Shown here: positions 1 to 5,233 of the stretch, one piece after another
Numbering within the stretch: the stretch's first letter is position 1
Layout of the letters: the number at the start of each line of letters is the position of its first letter
Source: an uncultured Phycisphaerales bacterium
GTDB lineage: Bacteria > Planctomycetota > Phycisphaerae > UBA1845 > CAIVHJ01
NCBI GenBank assembly: GCA_903905665.1
Contig: CAIVHJ010000175.1
Coordinates: 1 to 5,233, forward strand
Direction: 5' to 3'
Length of the DNA: 5,233 nucleotides
The notes under the pieces: generated by a model
The model's database searches: none
What the model was told of the DNA's origin: nothing
What the model saw: only the letters and a program-made list of their open reading frames with translations
Made by a program: the position numbers and the translations under genes

Positions 1-220
1 ACTAATTATGGCATCCCGCCAAGATTCGCGGAACAGTGCCCATTTAATCTACTTCTGAACTTTTGCAAAGTTGAGTAATTAGTGTCATCGAGGTAATTTT
101 TGGACGGACAAAAAAGGTGTAAAGATAATTTTTTCCGCGGGGTCTCCAGATCTCTCTATTTAGGGGTTAGAATCGAAGCCCGCAAGCCCGTTTTTTTTCG
201 TTCACACAAGTCATGGGGAA
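1..220. other. Non-coding left flank with small inverted repeats
   Basis: I see no supportable gene here; all six frames are interrupted early. A 6-bp perfect stem, AACTTT (58-63) and AAAGTT (67-72) around a TGC loop, extends to C55-G75 and T56-A74 with one mismatch. An outer pair, ACTAATTA (1-8) and TAATTAGT (76-83), abuts it. There is no T-run directly after the hairpin, so a terminator is not supported. It could be an operator or the end of a structured element cut by the window edge. A T8 run at 191-198 follows a C/G-rich stretch, but no stem precedes it. Confidence 0.4.
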
Positions 221-231
221 TTGGATACAAT
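201..231 (+). promoter_or_regulatory. Putative sigma-70-like promoter of the nuclease gene
   Basis: TTCACA at 201-206 matches the -35 consensus at 5 of 6 positions, and TACAAT at 226-231 matches the -10 consensus at 5 of 6, with a 19-bp spacer (slightly long). Transcription would begin near 238, directly at the ATG at 239, giving a leaderless or nearly leaderless mRNA. That would agree with the lack of a Shine-Dalgarno sequence before this ATG. This is a pattern match only, and planctomycete promoters are often poorly conserved. Confidence 0.3.
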
Positions 232-238
232 AGAACGG

Positions 239-1165
239 ATGTTAAATTGGCGAATCATTTTTGTGACTTTGTGGGTGGTGGGATGGAGTGGTGCCGCTGT
301 TTGGGGTTGGGGGCCGGACGGGCACAAGATCGTCGCGCGGATTGCAGAAAAGCGGCTTACTCCAGAAGCCCAGAAAATGGTGAATGATCTGCTCGACCCG
401 CAAACGATGACGGAAGTCAGCACCTGGGCGGATGAAGTCCGTTCCAAACGTCAGTATCGGTGGTCGGCGCCTCTGCATTACTCCAACGTCCCACCGGAGG
501 CCGACGAATTCAACCTTGAACGGGATTGTCCGTCCGAAGGATGCGTGGTACAGGCGGTCATCAATTTTTCACACACACTGCGGGATTCGTCCGCCGATGA
601 AAATACGCGACAAGAGGCGATGAAGTTCCTGATCCATTTTGTCGGCGACCTGCACCAGCCCATGCATCTTTCGTACGAAAAAGACCGCGGTGGAAACGAT
701 ATTGAAGTGACTTTTCTCGGCAAGAAAGCCAATCTCCACGAAGTGTGGGATATCGAGTTGCTCGAGCAATTTCATCAGAACTGGGAAGACCTGGCGGATG
801 AACTGGGAAATCAAATCACCGACGAGGAATTCCAAACGTGGTCCACGCTCGATCCCCAGCAGTGGGCGACGGAGAGTTTTCGCTATGCAAAGGAAGACGG
901 GTATGCCATTCCCGAATCGCATGAACTGGATCAGGCATACATCGACCGTGCCCTGCCGATCATCAAGCTCCGGTTCCAACAAGGAGGCGTTCGACTCGCA
1001 GTATTGCTCAATGCAATTGCCGACCCCACTCAGAAAGAACTCGTTTTCACGCATCAAACATCAAGCAACACCGCAACGGGTCTGATTCTGTGTTTGCTGG
1101 CCATTCTTGTGGTGGTGGGAACTATTCGTATGATCCGCCGAAAATCCAAATCACCGGCATCCTAG
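239..1165 (+). CDS. S1/P1-type zinc-dependent nuclease, exported, C-terminally membrane-anchored
   Basis: This is a member of the S1/P1 nuclease family, tri-zinc phosphodiesterases that cut single-stranded nucleic acids and often remove 3'-phosphates. Numbering from a possible TTG start at 221 (314 codons), all nine expected zinc ligands are visible: W30, H35, D71, H86, H139, D143, H149, H173 and D177. The family motifs GDLHQPMH, GGND and NLHEVWD are present, and C103/C108 match the usual DCP...CV cysteine pair. W30 must become the mature N-terminus because its free amino group binds zinc; the hydrophobic stretch ending V-W-G just before it is a fitting signal peptide. I prefer ATG 239 (M7) because it gives a compact 23-residue signal peptide, whereas the GGGGA before TTG 221 lies too close to serve it. 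The catalytic domain spans about 30-275. Residues 285-302 form a hydrophobic helix followed by an Arg/Lys-rich tail, so the enzyme is probably anchored with its active site outside the cytoplasm. The gene stands alone and converges with the next one. Confidence 0.93.
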   Translation: MLNWRIIFVTLWVVGWSGAAVWGWGPDGHKIVARIAEKRLTPEAQKMVNDLLDPQTMTEVSTWADEVRSKRQYRWSAPLHYSNVPPEADEFNLERDCPSEGCVVQAVINFSHTLRDSSADENTRQEAMKFLIHFVGDLHQPMHLSYEKDRGGNDIEVTFLGKKANLHEVWDIELLEQFHQNWEDLADELGNQITDEEFQTWSTLDPQQWATESFRYAKEDGYAIPESHELDQAYIDRALPIIKLRFQQGGVRLAVLLNAIADPTQKELVFTHQTSSNTATGLILCLLAILVVVGTIRMIRRKSKSPAS

Positions 1166-1208
1166 CCGACCCCAGATTCCTTTGTCCCTGAAGTATTCGT
1201 AATTCAAG

Positions 1209-1232
1209 CATCGCTTATGCCAATCGGCGATG
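1209..1232. repeat. Inverted repeat in the convergent intergenic gap
   Basis: CATCGC (1209-1214) pairs with GCGATG (1227-1232) across a 12-nt loop, 44 bp after the nuclease stop codon. No T-run follows, so intrinsic termination is not strongly supported. It may be a weak mRNA 3'-end structure or chance. Confidence 0.3.
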
Positions 1233-1276
1233 TCCCGGCGAATTGCTGTGATCTTTATACACAAAACGTCCCTTGA

Positions 1277-1295
1277 CCCTCCCTGAGAAGGAGGG
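1277..1295. terminator. Possible bidirectional terminator or dispersed palindrome
   Basis: CCCTCC (1277-1282) pairs with GGAGGG (1290-1295) around a 7-nt loop, giving an all-but-one G:C 6-bp stem. It lies between the nuclease stop (1165, +) and the zinc-ribbon stop (1376, -), where both convergent transcripts must end. There is no U-tract on either strand, so it would need Rho or act only as a 3'-end stabiliser. The CCCTCCCTGAGAAGGAGGG-like composition also resembles short palindromes scattered through some genomes; copy number cannot be judged from one window. Confidence 0.3.
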
Positions 1296-1375
1296 GAGTG
1301 ATGGGGTGATCTTCAAGTGTCCTGGAGAGACTTTCGTGTTCTGAGATAAAGGTGGATCGAGTTAACGAACGGATG

Positions 1376-1954
1376 TCAGTAGCTACTCAGCAGTCGGAAA
1401 CACATTAAGATGCCGACGATGAGCATGATGACGGAAAAGAAAAGCGGGAGAATACTGGAACTCACGCGAAGATGGTGTTTTCGACGACGACGTTTTGAAG
1501 AAAGCGTTTGAATGGGGATGGAGATTCGTTTTCCGCATTGGAGACACGGTGTGGATTGCCCCGATTGCTTGCGATCATAGGAGGAGATTCGGCCGCAATG
1601 AGGGCACTTGCAACGGAACGATTTTGGAAGCCGAAGTCGGCGATGGCACTTCCCGCAGCGAATGGTCGATCCCACGTGGTTCGATGGAAGTTCAATACTG
1701 TGCAGACATCGCACGCACTGGAATTTGATCGTTGTGGTGATCGGAGGCGAAGAGGGCAGAGAGGGGTCCACGGAGGCCCTCAAACGGTTCGGGCCGAGGT
1801 TGGGTGTCGCTTGCTCCTCGATTTCAACCAACGAATTCATGTGTTTGCTGCACGAGTTCGGCGTTGCACCGGCGACTGTCGTTTTGGATTCCGATGTCTT
1901 TGTTGTTGGGTCAGTCCCGCAAGAGGCTGGGTGTACCTGAGCGGGATAGTTCAT
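1376..1954 (-). CDS. Double zinc-ribbon protein with C-terminal membrane anchor (paralog A)
   Basis: The function is not recognised. The 192-residue product has three parts. A Ser/Thr/Pro-rich, probably disordered N-terminus (1-75) is followed by two zinc ribbons, C80/C83 with C100/C103 and C117/C120 with C137/C140. A basic patch (KRRRRKHH, 154-161) then precedes one hydrophobic helix (about 168-185) and the short tail CFRLLSSY. The first ribbon shows the 'LP...G....CGKC...L.LP' pattern common in planctomycete proteins. The basic patch predicts a cytoplasmic N-terminus, so the ribbons should face the cytoplasm as a tail-anchored protein. The cysteine spacing is identical to that of the neighbouring gene, which indicates an ancient tandem duplication. 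The start is uncertain: neither ATG 1954 nor the internal ATG at 1840 (M39) has a Shine-Dalgarno site, and the first 75 residues have no counterpart in the paralog beyond its 40-residue leader. It could be a membrane-bound adaptor or a redox/zinc sensor; this is inference only. Confidence 0.82.
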   Translation of the reverse strand: MNYPAQVHPASCGTDPTTKTSESKTTVAGATPNSCSKHMNSLVEIEEQATPNLGPNRLRASVDPSLPSSPPITTTIKFQCVRCLHSIELPSNHVGSTIRCGKCHRRLRLPKSFRCKCPHCGRISSYDRKQSGQSTPCLQCGKRISIPIQTLSSKRRRRKHHLRVSSSILPLFFSVIMLIVGILMCFRLLSSY

Positions 1955-1984
1955 TTTGTACGGTCTCAGGAGAAATATCGGTGT

Positions 1985-2013
1985 GATTAAGGGGGGGCTT
2001 AATCCTATTTTTT
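1985..2013 (+). terminator. Terminator-like hairpin between the two zinc-ribbon genes
   Basis: GATTAAG (1985-1991) and CTTAATC (1998-2004) form a perfect 7-bp stem around a GGGGGG loop, followed on the + strand by CTATTTTTT (T-run 2008-2013). Read on the + strand this resembles an intrinsic terminator, although the stem is A/T-rich. Both flanking genes are on the - strand, where the same hairpin has a C6 loop and no U-run. It could stop antisense transcription, or act in the - transcript as a processing or stability element between the two genes. Confidence 0.4.
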
Positions 2014-2035
2014 GGAGTCATACAAACGGAGCACG

Positions 2036-2506
2036 TCAATAAATAACGGAGACGGCGCGGAAACATAAAAACATGCCGCCCATGATCAAGCTGAGCACGA
2101 TCACAATCGAGATGACGATACTTGGAAGTCCAAACCTGGTGGAAATGGCATGATTGGTAGGTCGGCCTGGAGATATTGGAATGACACTGGAGGTTCCACA
2201 GAATTCGCATGGAACTTTTTGGTCCGACGCGGTGATGAGATATTTGGAAATCCTGCCGCAGTTAAGACATCGGTGTTGAATTGAAGATGCAGGTTGAAGC
2301 TGCTGGTGACATTTCCCGCACTCAAATGATTGTGGGAGTTTTCCGGACTGAAATAGCGTTTTTTCCCCGCAAATCGGACACAGAATTCGACTGGATTCTG
2401 CCTTCGGGATAGAGGCGTCCCCAGGAGACAGTCCTGGTGCGATCTTCGGAATTGTCGCAAAAGCAGAAGGGGACTTTCGGCGTAGGATTGATTTTGGAAT
2501 GACCAT
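2036..2506 (-). CDS. Double zinc-ribbon protein with C-terminal membrane anchor (paralog B)
   Basis: The function is not recognised. The 156-residue product has a short polar N-terminus (1-40) and two zinc ribbons, C43/C46 with C63/C66 and C80/C83 with C100/C103. One hydrophobic helix (about 126-148) ends in the tail CFRAVSVIY. The cysteine pattern CX2CX16CX2C-X13-CX2CX16CX2C is identical, position for position, to paralog A, and the CGKC, CxxCGRIS.Y and C-terminal CFR..S.Y segments also match. The second ribbon (CLNCGRIS, CEFCG) follows the same layout. There is one ATG at 2506; the nearest purine-rich stretch (AGAGG) lies 13 nt upstream, too far to be a good ribosome site. The gene ends 81 bp before paralog A on the same strand, so the two may share a transcript, with this gene first. 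It probably tethers a zinc-binding interaction module to the inner face of the cytoplasmic membrane; the partner is unknown. Confidence 0.85.
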   Translation of the reverse strand: MVIPKSILRRKSPSAFATIPKIAPGLSPGDASIPKAESSRILCPICGEKTLFQSGKLPQSFECGKCHQQLQPASSIQHRCLNCGRISKYLITASDQKVPCEFCGTSSVIPISPGRPTNHAISTRFGLPSIVISIVIVLSLIMGGMFLCFRAVSVIY

Positions 2507-2860
2507 ATCGCGTAAGGGACCTCTGTCTTCCGAGACGTCATCTCAGTGTTCTATTGTTTGGATACAGGATGATTATCGGCGGACGGCCAAGGGAAAATTA
2601 CAAGTGCATCGTCAGACTTAAAGCGGTGCGTTCATTTTTCATCATTGGATCGGGCGCGGCATGTCGTATCACCCGATTGAAACTCCACCTTCGACATGAA
2701 CCCCCACTCTCTCAATCAACTCACAGAAAGAGTCATGGCGGAGCACGGGGACTTGTGCAATGAGAGGCGGGGGATTGTCGGTGGTTGTATCAGTATTGAT
2801 AAGGGGGTTTGATCGCGTGTGGAATCGAGTCGTTCGCGGGGAGAATCGGAAGACCAGTCC

Positions 2861-2948
2861 CCGATGGCGAATTAAAAAAAGAATGGTCAAGAAGACCCAC
2901 TCCACGACCGATATCCATGTCGGAAGTACCGATAATCCGTGCCATCGG
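2861..2948 (+). promoter_or_regulatory. Possible structured 5' leader of the ATPase gene
   Basis: CCGATGGC (2861-2868) and GCCATCGG (2941-2948) are perfect 8-bp reverse complements enclosing 72 nt. Inside lies a smaller hairpin, CCGAT (2908-2912) with GTCGG (2919-2923), including one G-U pair. The outer stem ends 23 nt before the ribosome-binding GGAG, so folding could influence translation. It does not match a riboswitch class I recognise, and chance is possible. Confidence 0.25.
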
Positions 2949-2971
2949 AGGGTTGCCTACCTTTAGCAAAC

Positions 2972-2975
2972 GGAG
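2972..2975 (+). promoter_or_regulatory. Shine-Dalgarno site of the ATPase gene
   Basis: GGAG lies 9 nt before the ATG at 2985. An in-frame TAG at 2964-2966 lies just upstream, so this ATG is the only plausible start. It is the only well-placed ribosome site seen before a gene in this window. Confidence 0.7.
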
Positions 2976-2984
2976 TTGAGCATT

Positions 2985-5233
2985 ATGTACACGGAATACT
3001 TTGGCCTTACCGAAACGCCGTTCCAAAGCACACTGGATCCGAAGTTTTTTGTGAAGACCCCCCAGCATGAAGAGGCGGTTGCGTCGATCTTGTATTCGGT
3101 GCAGGAGCGCAAGGGACTGGTGGTCATCACGGGCGACGTCGGATCGGGCAAGACGCTGGTAGGTCAGATGGTGGCTCAGCAATTGGGGTCCGGGGCGACG
3201 GTCGCGTGGATGAGTATTTCGCGACTGGTGGGATTAGACCTTTTGCAGGGCCTGTGCCGCGAATTTGGTATCGCGATCGACAACAAAAGCACCATGGATC
3301 AGATCGGCGCGCTGGAGGAATTTTTGTTGACCGAGCGAGGGAAAGAACGCCTGTGCGTTCTGGTGATGGACGATGCGCAGGACCTGACGGAGCGTGATCT
3401 GGAACAATTGCGATTGATCTCGAATTTTGAAGTATCCAACGGTAAGTTGCTTCAGATTGTTTTGCTGGGTCAGCGGGATCTCCAGACGAAGTTGCAAACC
3501 CCCGCGTGCAAACCACTCCGGCAGCGTATATTTCGGATGTATCATCTGGTTCCGTTGAGCCGGAACCTGACCGAGAAGTACGTGGTATCCCGTCTGGCGA
3601 CGGCGGGGGGGAAGAGTCGGATCATTCAGGAAGAAGCTTACGAAGTGATCCATCAGTTCACGAACGGCGTGCCGCGCCTAATCAACAATTTGTGCGATAA
3701 TCTGTTGATCAGTGCTTATTCAGATGGCGCCAAGGTAATTGACGAAGTTCGGGTCAAGAAAGTCATTGACGAAATGGTGTCGGTTGCTCCGAATCCGGCG
3801 GTGAATTCCACCGAGGGCGATGCGATGGACGACACGATTTCCGATATCACCAATCAATACGTTCAGTCGCTGGAGACCCAGATTCAGCAGTTGGAGTCCA
3901 CGGCGGCGGACACGGATTATCGGATTACGGAGTTGCATCGGCTCAGCGCGCGTTTGCAGGCTCAGGAATTGAGGTTTGCGGAGCATCAGGGGGTGGTCGA
4001 AGCCAAACTCCGCGAATTGCATCGCCTGACCGTGACCCTGCAGGAGCAGGAAAAGAATCTGGCGGATCAGGAAAAAACGCTGTGCGCTAAACTGACGGAA
4101 ATGCAGCGGATGTCGGATCATCTCGATGCGCAGGAAAAGCGAGTTGTGGAGCGCGACAGTCTGCTGGAACAGCATATTCGCGAGGTGCAGCGGTTGGCCG
4201 TGCAGTTGGTCGAGCAGGATCAAAAATTGACGGATCGTGCGGATTTCATCGACAAAAAGTTGACGGCCCGGCAGGCGTCGTTTGATCAGGAGATCAACGA
4301 GTGCAAACGGGTGATCAACAAAAAATGGCAGGAAATTCAGAATTGGGTTGGGGGATATCAAGGTCAGGAAGTCGAGCGGAACAAGCGTTTGGCTGCGATT
4401 GATGTGCGGTTTCGGCGATTTGAAAACATTGAAAAAGACCTGAGTGCTCAGGAGCAACGGCTGGGCAAGGAACGCGAGGAAACCCGGCGTGTGGTTTCGG
4501 AACTCACCGGCGTTCGGGAGCAATGGACGCAGCAGTTGAATCAAACGCGTCAGGAACTCACGGATGTGCTGGTGCAGAAGCAAAGGGTGATGGATGAGAT
4601 TGTGGTCAAAGGCGAGAAGCGTATATCACAATCCGCCGAAGAGGCGCATGAAGGGATAAGCGATCTTTGTACGAATTTGAGCCAAATGGTGGACAACGCC
4701 CGGATGCTGCTGGACAAACCGGGGCAACTTCTGGAGAAGTCGCAGAAACAAATGGAGCAGGTGGAACGTTTGACGCAGCTCGTTCACAAAGCAACCACGC
4801 AGTTCCAGACGACGATGGACAACGCGGTGAGTCAGAACCGGCAGGTGGTTTCCGAGGGGCAGGGTATCGCCGCCCAGCTCAAGCAGGCGGAGGACGGAGC
4901 CGTGACGGCACTGGAGGACCTGAACGATGCCGTTGCGCGAACGAATCGTTTGCGGGACGTGCTCAAGGAAATACATCAGGAAGCCGAAAAACGGGTCGCC
5001 TCGATTCGGGCTCAGGTGACCGAACTTTCCGAGCAACAGAGGCAGGCGTTGCATCCCATGTGGCACAAGAGCGAAGAACAGGTCAAAACACTCAAGAAAT
5101 GCATCGACGAAGCGGACAGGATTCTTGGAAAGCTCCCGAAGGAGTTGGAGACTCTGCGTGAAAACGTCGCGCTGCCGGGGAAGCTGGTCAAGGAATTCCG
5201 GACCATTGAATCGGCTGCCGAGCGGAATCTGCA
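2985..5233 (+). CDS. ExeA/GspA-type AAA+ ATPase fused to a long coiled coil (3' end beyond window)
   Basis: The open frame runs for 749 codons to the window edge with no stop. Residues 1-270 are an AAA+ domain of the ExeA/GspA type (AAA_22-like). The N-terminus has the family signature YFGLTETPF....DPKFF....H.EAV. Walker A is GDVGSGKT (50-57), Walker B VLVMDD (125-130), a sensor-1-like LLGQ sits at 160-163, and the GVPRLINNLCDN box at 228-239 supplies the sensor-2 arginine R231. Known relatives power assembly of type II secretion channels or accompany exosortase/exopolysaccharide loci; those proteins are usually 270-550 residues, with a short tail or a peptidoglycan-binding domain. Here residues from about 290 onward are instead Gln/Glu/Lys/Arg-rich heptads with leucine spacing, including four 28-residue repeats (313-424). 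No signal peptide or membrane helix is visible, so it is probably cytoplasmic or peripheral. The ATPase class is firm; its role here is unknown. The coiled coil may be a scaffold or spacer carrying ATPase rings along the membrane or to a partner encoded downstream. Confidence 0.93.
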   Translation, partial: MYTEYFGLTETPFQSTLDPKFFVKTPQHEEAVASILYSVQERKGLVVITGDVGSGKTLVGQMVAQQLGSGATVAWMSISRLVGLDLLQGLCREFGIAIDNKSTMDQIGALEEFLLTERGKERLCVLVMDDAQDLTERDLEQLRLISNFEVSNGKLLQIVLLGQRDLQTKLQTPACKPLRQRIFRMYHLVPLSRNLTEKYVVSRLATAGGKSRIIQEEAYEVIHQFTNGVPRLINNLCDNLLISAYSDGAKVIDEVRVKKVIDEMVSVAPNPAVNSTEGDAMDDTISDITNQYVQSLETQIQQLESTAADTDYRITELHRLSARLQAQELRFAEHQGVVEAKLRELHRLTVTLQEQEKNLADQEKTLCAKLTEMQRMSDHLDAQEKRVVERDSLLEQHIREVQRLAVQLVEQDQKLTDRADFIDKKLTARQASFDQEINECKRVINKKWQEIQNWVGGYQGQEVERNKRLAAIDVRFRRFENIEKDLSAQEQRLGKEREETRRVVSELTGVREQWTQQLNQTRQELTDVLVQKQRVMDEIVVKGEKRISQSAEEAHEGISDLCTNLSQMVDNARMLLDKPGQLLEKSQKQMEQVERLTQLVHKATTQFQTTMDNAVSQNRQVVSEGQGIAAQLKQAEDGAVTALEDLNDAVARTNRLRDVLKEIHQEAEKRVASIRAQVTELSEQQRQALHPMWHKSEEQVKTLKKCIDEADRILGKLPKELETLRENVALPGKLVKEFRTIESAAERNL
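3921..4256 (+). repeat. Four tandem 84-bp units encoding 28-residue coiled-coil repeats
   Basis: Residues 313-340, 341-368, 369-396 and 397-424 of the ATPase align without gaps. The shared pattern is basic residue, hydrophobic, x, E, hydrophobic, H/Q, R, L/M, three variable, L, two variable, Q, E/D, then a hydrophobic at position 19 and usually an acidic residue near 21. Each unit is exactly four heptads. The DNA copies have diverged more than the protein, with synonymous and hydrophobic-conservative changes, so the repeat is old and kept at the protein level. A degenerate fifth unit, out of register by 6 residues, may lie at about 475-502 (DLSAQEQRLGKE). Confidence 0.8.

Larger units (their letters stand above)
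2507..2984. other. Divergent intergenic region, about 480 bp, no convincing gene
   Basis: This region lies between the start of the - strand zinc-ribbon gene (2506) and the + strand ATPase gene (2985), so promoters for both should be here. Two small + strand open frames (2554-2763 from TTG, 2760-2966 from ATG) overlap by ATGA. Their products are Arg-rich, show no domain and have no good ribosome site for the first, so I do not call them. A weak promoter-like pair for the ATPase, TTGTCG (2775-2780) and GATAAG (2798-2803) with a 17-bp spacer, matches the consensus at only 4 of 6 positions each. The last 125 bp hold inverted repeats listed separately. Confidence 0.55.

Noticed and set aside
1..78. 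A + strand frame open from the left edge to TAA at 76-78, possibly the C-terminus of an upstream gene.
   Set aside because: Only 25 codons with no recognisable motif; it cannot be distinguished from chance without upstream sequence.
120..200. A tRNA-like or terminator-like segment ahead of the T8 run at 191-198.
   Set aside because: A TTCGATT resembling a T-loop is present on the - strand, but the flanking bases do not pair into a 5-bp stem. No G/C stem precedes the T-run on the + strand.
569..1057. A 162-codon - strand frame inside the nuclease gene.
   Set aside because: It is antisense to the catalytic core of a fully conserved nuclease and shows no domain.
1508..1990. A 160-codon + strand frame antisense to paralog A, ending inside the hairpin at 1985-2004.
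   Set aside because: The - strand product has eight cysteines in a pattern shared with its neighbour, which chance cannot explain. The + strand product is Arg-rich with no recognisable domain. The coincidence with the hairpin is noted but not enough for a gene call.
2554..2966. Two small + strand frames (69 and 68 codons) overlapping by ATGA, the second ending 18 bp before the ATPase start.
   Set aside because: The arrangement looks operon-like, but the first starts at TTG without a ribosome site. Both products are rich in Arg/Lys with no domain, signal peptide or convincing composition. Only a weak GGGGA lies 8 nt before the second. Conservation in relatives would be needed to revive them.
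3720..4583. A 287-codon open frame on the - strand opposite the ATPase coiled coil, with another at 4626-5066.
   Set aside because: The + strand frame has a complete ATPase domain, a good ribosome site and a regular heptad pattern. Its biased codon content leaves few stops on the other strand. The antisense products are Leu/Arg/His-rich with no domain.

Overview
The window looks like chromosomal DNA from a planctomycete (Planctomycetota). This is inferred from the style of two small zinc-ribbon membrane proteins, whose Cys-x-x-Cys ribbons carry the 'C..C....LP...G....CGKC...L.LP' pattern common in that phylum. Weak or absent Shine-Dalgarno sites, long intergenic spacers and a long coiled-coil ATPase fit the same picture. 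No rRNA, tRNA, CRISPR array, insertion sequence or transposase was found.

Layout. (1) Positions 1-238 are non-coding, with a small hairpin near the left edge and a promoter-like sequence just before the first gene. (2) Positions 239-1165 (+) encode an exported S1/P1-type zinc nuclease with every metal ligand in place and a C-terminal membrane anchor. (3) Positions 1166-1375 separate two convergent genes and hold two inverted repeats. (4) Positions 1376-1954 and 2036-2506 (both -) encode two paralogous proteins. Each has two zinc ribbons with the same cysteine spacing and one C-terminal transmembrane helix. The 81-bp gap between them holds a strong hairpin whose T-run lies on the opposite strand. 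(5) Positions 2507-2984 are a divergent intergenic region of about 480 bp, without a convincing gene, ending in a structured leader. (6) From 2985 to the right edge (+, incomplete) runs a long ORF. It has an ExeA/GspA-type AAA+ ATPase domain of about 270 residues, followed by at least 450 residues of coiled coil that include four tandem 28-residue repeats.

How they fit together. Nothing here forms a clear multi-gene pathway. The nuclease probably degrades RNA or single-stranded DNA outside the cytoplasmic membrane for phosphate or nucleoside recovery. The zinc-ribbon pair probably forms membrane-tethered, cytoplasm-facing adaptors of unknown role. The ATPase probably starts a transcription unit that continues beyond the window, where its partners (secretion, exopolysaccharide or envelope genes) would be. 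The parts most worth following up are the ATPase-coiled-coil fusion with its four-heptad repeats and the tandem tail-anchored zinc-ribbon pair.
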